This document shows, piece after piece, positions 48,426 through 61,175 of a DNA stretch of 64,000 nt. Position 1 is the first letter of the stretch. Each line of letters starts with the position of its first letter. The DNA lies in the NCBI GenBank assembly GCA_000711775.1, contig ARYC01001548.1:20670-84669 (forward strand). The letters are read 5' to 3'. The notes below the pieces were generated by a model that saw only the letters and a program-made list of their open reading frames with translations, was not told the DNA's origin and made no database searches. This DNA is from Oxytricha trifallax. Taxonomy: Eukaryota; Ciliophora; Spirotrichea; Sporadotrichida; Oxytrichidae. The translations under genes and the position numbers were made by a program.

Positions 48426-51400
48426 ATGATAAATAAACAAGCTTTATTAGCGAAGAAACGTTTTAAAAGTCAGAATTATCAAAGTCAAAACACCTAAAAC
48501 CATACAGGCACTGCCACAACCCTGAGTAATTCCAATAAATTCAATGTTGGGAACAGTTTATCTTCGAGTATATAGATATAGAAGTAGAAACTCCCTTAAA
48601 AAGAGTAATTAATATCCATTGCTGTGGGAATAGACGATATTAATGAGATAAATATTGAAAATAACATTAATATGAAGGATAATTCAGGGAAGTATTAAAA
48701 TAATGGGGATATTACTAATAAATCTAGGCAGAAATTATCGAATGCTTCCATTATGACCTTATTGAAGCCATCGTTTAGCTAATCTCAAAATCTTATCAAG
48801 TCATTTGATAATAGAAAATTGATTAATCCTCTACAGTAATAACTTTTTAGAATATTAAGTATTTTATTTGGTATTTTGTTTTTAAGCATTTAAGTTTTAT
48901 AAATATAGTAGAATATCTAGCCACTAATCTAGATACAAGCTCTATAGTAACCACCTCAGTCTTTATTAAATGATAAAAATAGCAATTAAAAATAAGTTGG
49001 AGTATCAATGATGCAATTATTCTCAAATGAAGATTTAAGAAAACTAAATTATAATAACATTGATTAGCAGGATATTCACAAACTTGATTCTTCATCTATT
49101 AATTAAAGCCATATTATAGTTATAACATATAAAATTATTGTAATTTATATATTAAGTAATATGAAATTAATTTAATATTCAGCTGCACTAGGATTTGATA
49201 AATAATGAAGTTTAGAGCTATGACGTATCCCCTTTAAAAAACCCAATAGAATTCAACTAAACCTAAGACTTCAGTAAATCAAATAAGACAACAATAAATT
49301 ACAATAAAACATAAACTAATATTATGTATAAAAGGTCTGAAGTGAGATCAAGTGGTTTCTAATTAAATAACATGAAATAGTAGAAAGAAGTCAATACTAA
49401 TTATAAAAATAAATAGATTTAATCGAATTAGTAATCACTCTATCCGAATTATAAATATATAGCCATTTATTTTTTTATTAAATATATTATTAAATGAATT
49501 AGTGTTAAAAAATGGGCATTAGTCAAGACTTGAGTTATTTTGGAATAACTAACTACAATTCCTTTGATACTACCAATTAAAATACTAATATTAACAAAAA
49601 CATGCTTAAAACTCAATTTCAAATGAATACCAGCAGTAACAACGCTTTTTAATAGTCCCCGCCATAGATAAATAAATCCAAGAACTATTTCTTCTCAAAT
49701 AGTAGTTAAGCCAATAATCACCAAAACCCCTTAAGTAACTATCAACAATAGATGTAATAAAACTAGGTGGAATAGTAATTAACTAGACTTCTTATTAAAG
49801 ATCAACAAATCAAGCAAAATATGTCGATTATTAAGACTAAGAAAAAAAGCATGGAAAATTGGAGGGTATTAAAAGGGGATAGTATACGAGAATAAATGGA
49901 ATTTATATTGGGAGATAGAGAATCCATGATTCCTAAAATCATGCACGTATCAAAGATTTAATCATAGATAAAAGATAGCAAAGAATCAAATAAAAGCAAT
50001 TTCAAAAAGAACCGCTTATAGACTAAAAGCCCTAAAACTGAGTAAGTTAAAGAAATAGTTGAGTAAAAATTTCAAAGTTTAACTAAGTAAGAAATTAATA
50101 TATAAGATCAGGAGGTTTCAGATATTTAAACAACTAGATAGGATGATTATAAATTGAGAGAACCATAAATTTTGTAATCGTTATTCAATGCCTCAATATC
50201 TTCGCAATTTATGGACGACCAGATGAAAAAATATTAGATGATGCCAGAATAGTCCTAACATTAGTTAAAAGTCTAATAGGAAGCTTAAGAGGTGATTTTA
50301 TCGTAACAATAGTGTTATTTAAATGCAAACAGCAACTAATTAAGTCAATACTAAACTCCCACTAATCATATGAAAATCGATATATAGAGCAAATCATAGT
50401 AAAAAGATCTTCATAATGACTCTTTAGATTTCAACATTCAAGGTGTTAGTGTTCCAAGCCAGTTTGGTAATTAAAAAGTAAAGGATTCTAAATTTAATCA
50501 AAGATAATAGTAAAGTCAAAAGCCAGCAATTGCTATAATGAATTATACTTTTGATGGACAAATTTAATAGAGATAAAATCCAAGAATTCACTCATAAATC
50601 AGATTAAATAAGTCTCCTTTTAAATATGAATCGATAGATAGAACTAAACAAGACTACCAATAAGAATTAAGATATTTAATTGAAAAAAATTATTATTTTA
50701 TAATTGTTGAGAAAAGTCACAATGCTAAAGCAAATATCTTATTAACAACAATAGTAGCAAAATAATTTCAGAGCTACAGCTCATTCATCTTTAATATAGC
50801 ATTAAAACTCCAATAACTCAAGTCAGTAAGACCTCAATATTCACAATGCAGAGCTTGTACCTCAATACTCTGTAGACTCCAATGATCAGAATTATGATTA
50901 GCTTATAAATTTAATTTAAAAATTATTAAAGATTCTTGTTTTACTTTAATTTTAATAATGAAAGTATAATTATTTTGTGAAATCTAAGGCAATCGTAGCA
51001 AATACCATAAAGATCTAAATCTACAACTGCTAATTATCAAATTTAATAATAACAGCATCAAATAAAATCTATCTTTAATTATTAGTTACCACTGCCATAG
51101 AAATCGGTCAGTCATTAGTTTTAACTTAATGATAGCTGTATTATTATTCAATATTAATTTATATATACAATGCATATTAAAAACTATATTTTTTATTTGT
51201 CAAAAAAATATCATAAAATAGCATGTAACTCAATCTTAGCCGTCTCTAAAGTCATTAAATTCCATAAAAACACATTTAAAATAAAAGTATTAACGCCTTA
51301 TAAAGTTAAATGACAAAGTAAGAATTAAAAGAACACCGCAAAATTAAAATTATAGAGAAATAGTTCTCCACTCAGAATAGCTTAGTCAATCAGAAATACC

Positions 51401-52691
51401 AAATACTTAATAAAACAATGGCATAATTTGTTTATATATTTAATTTAAATCATTTAATAATCTCATCATAATCACAATTATAGTTACTTATTTTTAGATT
51501 TAAAGAGCATAAGGGTTTAAGGATATCAAGATGCCCCCTAGAACACTTTTATTTGACAAATAAAATCTTGACATGCTTAAATAATTCGAAGGTGCAGATA
51601 CTCAACAGCAAAATCAATCAGTACACTTATCCAAGGATTTCATTTTAATGTTTGAATTATATATATTTTATTCTATATATTCCCCTCACAAGCCTAAAGA
51701 TGTAATAATCATTGAGGGAGTTGGCAAAGATTTTATTATGAACTCAAATAGAAGTGGTGAAGAAATTTAACAATAAATATTTAAAAATTAGGCTCATCAG
51801 ACTTACTCTTAAATTGACTAAGCTTATAATAAGTATAAGTCACTGGAGCTTAAACAATTCATTTAGTCTAAACTTAATTAGAGTTAATAAAAAATATTAT
51901 GCTTTTAAAATTCAATGAAATTTTTATAATGAATTTTATTATTAATAATTACTATATATATATATATACAAGAGCTAATTAGGATTTTATTAGATACAGC
52001 CATGTTCTAAATCTCCAAATAGAGATATATTAATACTTTATTAAATTTAATTCATAAATTAAAATTTATAATATGAGATATTCAAAGAGAATTAGATGTT
52101 GGTCACTAAGTCTTTGATGATTACTAATTAAACAAACCCCAAAACCCCTTAAATAATCTTAATTAATCAAGATATAGATCCCCACTCAACAACCACAGAT
52201 ATTAATTAATGAAGAATAAGAACCAGTAGAGATCAAGAAAATATTCTGAAAATTAGTTGATTGTTAAATCAGCAGCCGCTGTTGGAAATTTATTAGCCCC
52301 TTCTAGTGACATTAAAATGACTTCATAAATCATTTTTAGTAAAAATAACTCTCAAGAAAATAGTGTGGAATAGTTGTACAATTCTGAATTAGTTCAAAAT
52401 TACACATAAAATGAAGTGGTTGATCATGAAAATAAAAGACATAAGAGAAGAAGTACGCAGAATTTCAAAAAATCAAAATAAAAACTGCTAAATTATGATA
52501 GTCATAACAATTCAGTTGATTTGGATGAATTGAGAAGATTAACATCTCAATCTTAAATAGAATCAAGCACTAATGATCAATCCAAATCTTATATTTATTC
52601 ATTAATATGTGAATATATTACTAGAACTTTTATTATTTTTAATAATAAAACCCTATAAAGTAAGTCTTCTGACTAATAAGATACATAATGA
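48426..52691 (+). CDS. Large Gln/Asn-rich protein of unknown function
   Basis: Starts MINKQALLAKKRFKSQNYQS. Coding blocks include SIAVGIDDINEINIENNINM, SNASIMTLLKPSFSQSQNLI, GVSMMQLFSNEDLRKLNYNN, EVQSYDVSPLKNPIEFNQTQ and a clean stretch of about 1.2 kb (49510-50690) with DRESMIPKIMHVSKIQSQIK and LQSLFNASISSQFMDDQMKK. Later come QQQQQQNNFRATAHSSLIQH and, near 52490, SHNNSVDLDELRRLTSQSQI. Sequence is dominated by Gln, Asn, Ser and Lys with many SP/TP pairs, typical of disordered ciliate proteins. Blocks are separated by AT-rich gaps (48845-48920, 49110-49190, 49450-49510, 50690, 50930-51000, 51160-51240, 51420-51490 and others) that are likely IESs. The stop at 52689-52691 is the first TGA in the last frame and is approximate. 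Confidence 0.55.
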
Positions 52692-52973
52692 AAATTCTAA
52701 GAAGATGTAGAGATAGGATATTGAAGTAGTCGAAATTTTGATTCCTTATATATCTCAAAAAGAAATGATAAATTGAAAATTATAGTGATACAGTTTTACA
52801 TTATCTAGTGATTATAATTTTTATTTTAATAAATCCTATTTTTACTATAATAATGCTATATATGGATAATTAAAAAGCAATAAATTAAAACTCATAAATA
52901 ATGATATAATACTTTTTGTAATAACGAATATTTTTCAATTTCTAATTTTAATAATTAACTATATTACTAAAAA

Positions 52974-55900
52974 ATGAGCAGTAAAAAATCGCCGTTGAAG
53001 TCTCTTCGTATAGATCTAGACAGTCCTTTATTAAAAGAAAATCAAGCCCCTTAAATAACCCTTATAACCCCAAACCCCTGTTAAAATCCTTTGTCAATCC
53101 AAGAGTAAACTAGCAGCACTAATAAAATAATGAGTGATTACTTCTAAATGGCTAGTTTGACGAAGAACAAAGAAAATAATAGATAGAGAGAAGATGGAGA
53201 AGAGATGAGAGATTATTTATCAATTGATAAAATTCACAAACAATCTTAAAGAGTTAAAGGTTAAGATTAAGATATTAGCACTTCATAGTCGATACTCTCA
53301 TTCATAGAGAAATATATCATGAAAATAGTTAAATTTATTGCATTTCCTTTTTAATTTAGCATTAAAAACTTTTAAATCTTGATTCATCAACAATGAAGAA
53401 TTGGTACTTAATTAAAGAGACACTAATAGTTTGAAGTAGACAATTCTAGACTCAAATCTAAATATGAAACAAAATAATGCTGAGATTATTAATTAAGATA
53501 AAACTCCTGCTTACATGACACAAATTGATGAACTTTAATTAACATAATAGCCGTTGGAAGAATAGGGAAAAAATTAAAATTTGGATTAAAACGAACAATT
53601 TTAAACTTTTGCTAAACCATAGACTCTAGAATTACAAAATTTAGGCGACAAAGATTTCGAAGATGAATTTGATTTTCCATAATTCAAACATAAAAATTCC
53701 TAAGGGATAATCGCAGTTGACAAGAATAAAATCAAGTCGTTACTTTACAGTCCGCCATCAAATAATTAAAACTAAAATTTCAGTTAACTACTATTTAATA
53801 ACATTTTAACAGCCAATAATTAGCTACTGTAGAAGCATGAGTCTTCTAAAAGTCTGGGAAGAAACCATCATTAAGAAATCAATTTTATGAGTTAGGGAGC
53901 GAATGGCAGCGTTGAGGGTGGATAGAGAATGAAAATGCACTCTCCACTTAGATATTTCACTTAGGATGCCTAAAATTAAAATGCTTTCAATAGTAACTTG
54001 ACTTTTTAATGTCAACCTGGTAAAGTTCTGCAAGATTTACTATATAATAAAAACTATCAACCTACAGCAAAATTAACTAAAGTTGATCTTAAATCAATCA
54101 TAGACAATAATTTTTCGCTTTAAAACATTGATGGATAAAATTGCTCGCATACTAAAGTTAGAGATAGTACTAATAATTCTGATAAAAATAGAGAAAAATC
54201 TTAAGATCCAGATCAATCAAAGACTTAAGTTAGTATTCATCACTTCAATCCTCATTAAGTCTACAAGACCTCCAACTCTATGATGAGTCGGAGTGCAAGA
54301 TCAATAGAAGTAGAAAATAGAATCAGATAACGCAGTCAGAATGGCTTCTATAATAAGCCAGCTACTTCTGTTAATAGGGACTAGAGAATAAAAAGCAATC
54401 AGCTAATCTAAGAAGGTAAACTCGAATAAGCTTTGAATGAAGTCAACCAAATGATTGTTAAGTCTGAACATTAAAGCAATTCTAATAGCGCAAATATTAT
54501 TGAAGGGAAATGCTTGATTTTGTAAATTCGTTATAATAAAATATGAATTACCTTGAGCTATGTTTATTAGCATGCCTATCTTAACTTTATTATTTTCAAT
54601 AAAGGTCAAAGAAAAATGGGAATATGTTTGCTATTCCTATAATAAGATTACTTCAACATTAAAGAGAGAAAAATATAAAATATACTTTGAATGATTTATC
54701 TCAAAATTAATATTTTTGACCTCTCTAATCCAAAAATATAGTCAAACTATAATTAAAGAATTCACTGAAAAATTTATTTAATATCGATTTGGTTTTTAAA
54801 TTATTATGAACATTCTTTTTGCATTTTATATTATTTAATATCCCCAAAAATGAATGTATTTTTTAAATACTTAATCTTCCTTCGTTCTTTATTCTCAATC
54901 TTAACAAAACGAACCCGCTTAGGCATTTTACATCAGAGGCTAAATACTAGAAAAGAAAGGGGATTACCACGGAGCAATCCAAGATTATAAGCAAGCGCTT
55001 TAATTCAATCCTAAATTGCTTAATGCCGTCTATTCTAAGGCAGCTTGTGAAAATAAGATTGGGAATTACGAAGATGCAATTTAAACCTATAATGAAGCCT
55101 TTGCACTGGATGATGATTTTAAAGAGCAGAGGACAAATCAGTCAATTTAGAATCAAAGCTATTACATGTGCTCTAGTAACCTTAAAAGCAATAGTAAACT
55201 TAAGCAGAGTAACCCATATTACAACTACCCTGTTTTTGGCAGTGAAATAAAGCAAGACGCAAGCAATATATCTGGGACTGGGAAACATTACATGATGAGG
55301 CTAACTTCCTTGAAAAGTATGGATTTGATAAATAGCTAATAAGACTCCTATAATAACATTTCTAGCAAAGACCCTGATCCTTTTCAAATTAAGTAAAGTA
55401 TGTTTAGTCCAAAGTCCGTTGATTCAATAATTATTAAATTACATTCATTAATTGATGGGGAGCCATAATATTTCAAATAATCAAGTGTTACTCGTAAGGA
55501 CAGTTTTCAGACTGCCTAAGACAGGACAGTAGCATTATCAACGAATACCGGTTCAAGCAAAGATTAGTATTCCAAGTTTGGGAAGGTTTAAATCAGTTTA
55601 GACAACGTCAAATCAAGAAAGAGTGAAAATCTCAAGTAGTCAGTTCCATAGTCTTAAGTTATAACTCTCAATAAAGTTAACAAAAATTCAGAGTAGAAAT
55701 CAAAAGCAATAAAGGAAATAAATAGCTCAATTCATAATGCTTCCGATGTGTTGACTTAGAGTAGTTTACCAAGGAATGAAATGCTAATTATCTCTCCAAA
55801 AAGTGTAAGCCCATATAGAGATTAGCGAAGCATGAGCAAAGAGAATAGGTCTATAGATTCGAAGGGACTCAACAATCGAATTGAAACTCTAGTATGCATT

Positions 55901-56852
55901 TAAATATTGTCCATTTTATCTTTAATGCAAATTTAACACATTAAATCTTAATGAAAATCATAAGAGTAGATGCAACCCCATTAACATAGATGGAAGTTAC
56001 TCTTAATTTGAAACTTAATAATCGGTAAGGAAATCCCCAATAAAAAACCCATACTAAATTTTGCGAAACAATAAGAGAGAAAGTAAAATTAAGCAAGATA
56101 AGCAGCATTAAGAAGCGAAGATGACTAATTTAAGAAAACTCAAAACTACCTTAATGTAGAAAAATCCTGGATATGTGTAAAGCACTCAAATGTTCCAAAT
56201 TTAATCTAAGAATATCAATAATACATTCAAGAAGGAGCCTGTGAATATGTCATATGCATAAAAAGTATTAATTTTTCATTATTAGTCATATTTACAAAGT
56301 GATAACAAAGCTTCCAAGTTCAACAAGCAACGGAAAATAAGTAATGTAGAGCCTTATAATCCTTCAAAAATTGCTTTAAATTCTATACCTCAATTTAAAA
56401 ACCCATTGAGAGATTAAATTAAAACAATGGTAGCGTAACAAGACAATATTATCAAAGAAGAAAGCAATTAAGGTAAAATAAACATAGTAAAGTTCAATGT
56501 CAAAAAGCATTAAGATACCCATAATAATAATAATATAAATAATAACGGCGGTGGACAGTGCAAAACTACTAAACTAGTTCAATATCCATAAACTACTAGA
56601 AATAACATAGAGACTTACACCAAATAAAGTGTAGAGAGAATTCCAAAGAACTCAACTGAATACAATTAGGAAAAACAAATAATTATAATGTATAAGACAT
56701 TAGCATTTTAAATTTAAAGCAAAAATTTTAAAAAAATGAATTTTGATATTATTTTAAAATGCTACTGTTTTAAAGTATTTATTTCATGTCATTTTCAATT
56801 TGTATTTAAAGCTATGATTAAATTTATAAAATAATATAACAATAATAGTTGA
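52974..56852 (+). CDS. TPR-repeat protein with long disordered flanks
   Basis: Starts MSSKKSPLKSLRIDLDSPLL. A disordered N-terminal half (about 53000-54400) has many Ser, Gln and SP motifs and a basic block MMSRSARSIEVENRIRQR. TPR units follow: EGKLEQALNEVNQMIVKSEH near 54420, then AFYIRGQILEKKGDYHGAIQ, DYKQALQFNPKLLNAVYSKA, ACENKIGNYEDAIQTYNEAF near 54920-55110, showing the alternating W/L-G-Y-A-P TPR pattern. A second disordered region (55120-56700) ends in Lys/Gln-rich sequence. Gaps at about 53320, 54540-54880 and 55900 are likely IESs. The last TGA in frame is 56850-56852; translation may really stop earlier. TPR units bind protein partners; partner unknown. The next gene is also a TPR protein. 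Confidence 0.65.
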
Positions 56853-57116
56853 TTTAAATATTTTACAAAAAAGAGCTTAAGTAATGAAGAGTAAAACATT
56901 TTTCAATTAAAATTATGCCTTCTATTAATCCAAATTTAATGACTTAAAATAAACTATAAGCAATTATTTATTACTTATAGTTAAAAATCTTTATTAATAT
57001 TTTCCATTAGATATTTTTATAGCTATTTTTCGCTAAATCTAAAGTCAATTTCTTAATGTAAAAGTGGCAGCAACTTCAGAGTTTAGCTTCAAACCTCTAA
57101 ATTGAAGCAAAACATC

Positions 57117-58962
57117 ATGCAGCAAAACTCCTCAGTCGAGACTATCAAGCTCAAACGCCCAAGCAATGAAGTGTAGGTGAAAGAAAGGCAAAGAATTTTC
57201 TCTGCCAGATAACTTTCCCTCACAAGAACGAATGATAAAGTTTTCTCAGTTACTAGATCAACTGACATAAAAAACGATTTCTTATCGAGGTAGAGATATT
57301 CAGCTTCGAGATCAAGCAGCAATTAATCTAGAAATTCTAATATGTAGTAGAAAGCGAGTGGAAATTCTGTCACGTTGATTGGGCAAATTAATTCAATTAA
57401 ACAGCACATTTAGAGTTATAAGAATGGTTATGATAAATATGACATCGATTTGGAATAGTAGCAAAAGTTTGAAAATTAGCTTAAGAAATATCAAGCTTAG
57501 CTTATTCAGATTGAAAAGAGATATTTCCCAAGTAAAGACTGCCAGACAAAGTATTTCGAAGATTTTGTTAAACTAAAAGTGTCTCTTTATTACGAACTTA
57601 AGAAATACTTTGATGCCTTGGCATTGATTACAGATTTAGCAAATAATTTCGATCTCAGAAAATAATCCATTAAGATTTATATGAAATAACAAAACACCTA
57701 AAAGGCCTTAGAGAACATCTTGAAACTTCTGTTAAGTGAATCTGATAATACAGATCTAACTTACTTTGGATATTACTAAAAAGGCAAAATTATGATGTTA
57801 AAATAGGATTACAAATCAGCAATTATAAATTTCAATAATGCTTAATTGATTCAAGAAAATGATCACAAATGTAATTTCATGAGATTCCAGTGCTTTAAAG
57901 CACTAGGCTAGATTGAAAAAGCGAAGGATGAAGTTTTAAACATAATTAGCAAAGAAGGGGTTCAGTTGAGACTTATATATAGCATTGCAAGGGAAATTAA
58001 ATGTGATATTAAGTTCAGAGATACACTTGAAGAAATACTAGCTATTAGAAATTATATAATAAATTATATTTTAAGCTATAGATTTAGAGGATCACAAGGA
58101 AGATCCATTTTATGAAAAGCTGATAATATTTAAAGCGAGATACATGTTTTATGATGCTAAGTAATAATAGCAAGCTTTGCAAGTTTTATAAACTATTAAG
58201 AGTAAAAATGGCAATATTTTGTCTTTGATCATCGAATTTAATTATAAGCTACAGAATTACTCTGAGTGCTTAAATCTCTTTGAAAATCTAAATAATAAAC
58301 AATAATTATCATAAAATTACTTTTTGAGAGCAAAGGTCTATTTCAAATTATAGGATTACTTGAAAGCCATAAAATAATGTGAAAACTTACTTAACTTATA
58401 ATAAAGGCCTAACTATACTGATAACCAACACTTGAAAACTAGTCAAATTTTAAGTGAATCTTTATACTATATGTAAAAATATGACAAAGCTATACCATAT
58501 TTCACTGAATTAATTAACGCCTACAAAACTAAAGTATAAGCTATTCAACAGACCTAAGAGTCTAACTAGGAAAACGCAATACAGATTGACATTGATAATA
58601 AATTACAGAAAATAAATGACAAATTAAGAGTACTTTATTCTATGCGCGGGAAGAGTTATCAAAAACTTTAAAAGTTCGAAGAAGCAGTGGTTGATTTCTC
58701 TAATATCATCGAAAATGAACTATAAAATAATTTAAAGCTTAGCATCTTTAATACTAATTATTACTTTCTTAATTAAAATGTAATTTATTGAATTAATAAT
58801 TATAGCAGTAGTAGCAATGAAACTTCAAAGCGAAAATCAGTAGCATAGGAACTTATATTAAGAGCGATATGCTATGAAGAGACTGGAAATACCTAAAGAG
58901 CTAATGAAGATATGTAAAGAGCAATAGAAGAGAAATTTGCATTAAACCAGCATAATTAATGA
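57117..58962 (+). CDS. TPR-repeat protein
   Basis: Starts MQQNSSVETIKLKRPSNEVQ with a basic Ser/Arg-rich N-terminus and a short coiled segment (EQQQKFENQLKKYQAQLIQI). TPR-like helical pairs fill the rest: YFDALALITDLANNFDLRKQ, LTYFGYYQKGKIMMLKQDYK, SAIINFNNAQLIQENDHKCN, FMRFQCFKALGQIEKAKDEV, and after an IES, ARYMFYDAKQQQQALQVLQT, YSECLNLFENLNNKQQLSQN, YFLRAKVYFKLQDYLKAIKQ, KYDKAIPYFTELINAYKT, SYQKLQKFEEAVVDFSNII and LRAICYEETGNTQRANEDMQ. It ends FALNQHN, TGA 58960-58962. One IES at 58040-58079 resolves perfectly; only one other gap near 58760-58800 looks like noncoding insertion. Roughly ten TPR-type units suggest a scaffold or ciliary-assembly protein, by inference only. Confidence 0.8.
58040..58079. 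other. IES with 6 bp pointer AGCTAT in the TPR gene
   Basis: AGCTAT occurs at 58040-58045 and 58074-58079. Deleting 34 bp joins LEEILAI to DLEDHKEDPFYEKL in frame; leaving it in leads to TGA about 70 nt later. It is the shortest multi-base IES resolved in the window. Confidence 0.92.
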
Positions 58963-59116
58963 TCACTCATCAATATTTATTTATTTAGTTATAATATTGT
59001 TTTAATTTCTTTGAATTATTAATTTACCTAATGATTTACAGTTATATATATAAATAATAGACATTAGACACAATTGTTTATATAGAATATTTAATAGTTT
59101 CTTGTTAAATTGATAA

Positions 59117-60941
59117 TCAGTCAATCATAATAAGCATTAAGAGATATAAAATTTTCATTAAAAGCACCTGCAGACAAACAACCCTCGACCCTTTGGGTAT
59201 GTTCATTTGGAATAATCTAGCTTTTGGTATCTAACTTTTAGGTATATTTTTTACTTTTACATCTTTTAAGAAATCAGGGTAGTCATTTCCTACGCTATAT
59301 TTCTTGCCATAGTTTGTTACAAAATCCAATCTTGATATATAACTGTTCATCACTCCTGTAAATTTTGAAATATTATTACATATCAACTAAAAACCCTTTA
59401 ATGAGTTTGAAATAAAACATGTAATATAAAAATAAGCTGTAACTTTGGTAATAAATTCTTAGTCCTATAAATCTATAGAGACAGTTTCCAGCTTATTTTT
59501 ATCCAATTTATCAGCACCAAAGAAATAATTTTCCTCAATTGCATCTTCATACCATTCATTACATCTCCACTCAGGGTTCAATCTTGCTTCAAATGGACAT
59601 AACATTAATTTTTATTATTATTATATATCTAATGCTATCTTTATATTATGAATTGACATAATCTTTTGCCCTCTGAGACATTTTTCACATAAGAAATTGA
59701 AAAACCCTTGATCACCTTAATATCAATGAAATTTTCATTGAAATATTTGTGCAGATACTACTTATCTTTAAATTTCTATTTTTCTATGTTGCTTGGAAGT
59801 TCTAAATTATTTTCTATGATTCTTGCATAGCTATAATTGAATATAGTTTTTAATTATAGCAAAATACTTTTTTATAAGATTATAATCTTTTCATTTTGAA
59901 CAAAAAATTAAAGACATTTGATTCTAACGAAATTCTCCCCTATTTCCCTAACAACATCAAAATGCTGATGTAAATCTAAATTTTTATAGGTTTTTTAGTC
60001 AATCTAATTTTAGCAAATTTCAATCTAGCCAGTCAATTAATTCTATATTTTCATTGCCATGCAAATCATCGCGGGGAAGGGGAATCCTGTGGTCATACAC
60101 CCTATCAGAGAGTGAGCTTCGCAGCCTTAAGGGACTAAGAATTTAGAGTAGTCTCCCTGATTTTATGAACCTACTTCGATAAAGTAATTAAATTTACTGA
60201 TAAATAGCAATAGTAATTGTCGGTTGTTGTGATTTTGATATATTGAATGATTTTAGTTCTACGATACTCCAAACATTTGATACTTTCATTATGTTTCAAG
60301 TTTAAAGTGTGAATGTTTAAATCTTCATCTTCGTAGAGTTTCTCTAAGTATGTCTTCACTACACTTTTATAACCATCCAGTAAATAAATCAAAGTAAAAT
60401 ATTGCATGAAATTCTGAATTATTAATTTTCTTAAATATTGAAAATAAGTGACACTAATCCCCCTTGGATAATTTCCATCCTCATAAATTTAAACCCCAAT
60501 AATTTACACCTTTTTACATTTTTCGCCTCCACCCATAAATTCAGTCTCATGATCATACATATAGTCCTATCTGCAAACACTCTCAGTTTTATTGAAAACT
60601 ATGAACATATTGTAGAATTGAGGCTTATTGGAAAGAATGAAACCCTTCGAATTCAGACATCTGAGAGTATTTAAAGCACGCTTTTTTACTTCTAAATACG
60701 AGAATATTTTCATGAGAAATATATATATCAATGTTGATTGATATAATGAAATGAGAAAAACATTTTATAATATAGTTAGTAATATTTTCATAGTGAGCTC
60801 AGAATTTTTCAAAGTTGGAAAAAGCCAAAGAGATTTAAAGAATTTCCATTTGGGATCTACAGCTGATTTGTTTAATTTATAGAGTTCCTGATAATCTTAA
60901 TCGTCATAGGACAAAGTAAATTGTTTTTGGATATTACTCAT
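59117..60941 (-). CDS. Hypothetical protein of unknown family
   Basis: Starts MSNIQKQFTLSYDDQDYQEL, then VDPKWKFFKSLWLFPTLKN. Further blocks: CLNSKGFILSNKPQFYNMFI, YMYDHETEFMGGGEKCKKVQ followed by IIGVQIYEDGNYPRGISVTY, YLEKLYEDEDLNIHTLNLKH, GDYSKFLVPQGCEAHSLIGC, NPEWRCNEWYEDAIEENYFF, DKLDKNKLETVSIDL, MNSYISRLDFVTNYGKKYSV and IPKSQIPKARLFQMNIPKGS. The recurring pattern of a conserved strand pair with GNY..GI and IPKG suggests repeated beta-domains, somewhat like jacalin-type lectin folds, but no family can be named. AT-rich gaps near 59380-59460, 59600-59700, 59820-60000, 60420 and 60680-60790 are likely introns or IESs. The stop at 59117-59119 is approximate because two frames compete near the 3' end. 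Confidence 0.5.
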
Positions 60942-61175
60942 TTTAATAAAATATAATGCAAATCTTTTTTATTATCATGATTTACTTAATTATAATTAGT
61001 TTAATTCTTTAATTAACATAATCACATATGAAAATACAATAACAATGAGAAAAATATAAGATTTATTTCTAAATTTATATTGCTAAAAAGATAAAAAGTT
61101 TTAATAAGTAATGCATAGTATAACTATTCTTAAACTATTTTGGTTTATTAATAACAATAAATAATTGACTTAGAA
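60942..61175. other. Divergent AT-rich spacer
   Basis: About 230 bp between two divergently transcribed genes; promoters for both presumably lie here, but no motif stands out. Confidence 0.4.

Noticed and set aside
53824-54033. Minus-strand 69-codon ORF
   Set aside because: It lies antisense to the disordered half of the TPR gene and has no protein-like pattern of its own.
60060-60130. Second GC-rich island
   Set aside because: The richer composition is explained by coding sequence of the minus-strand gene (GDYSKFLVPQGCEAHSLIGC).
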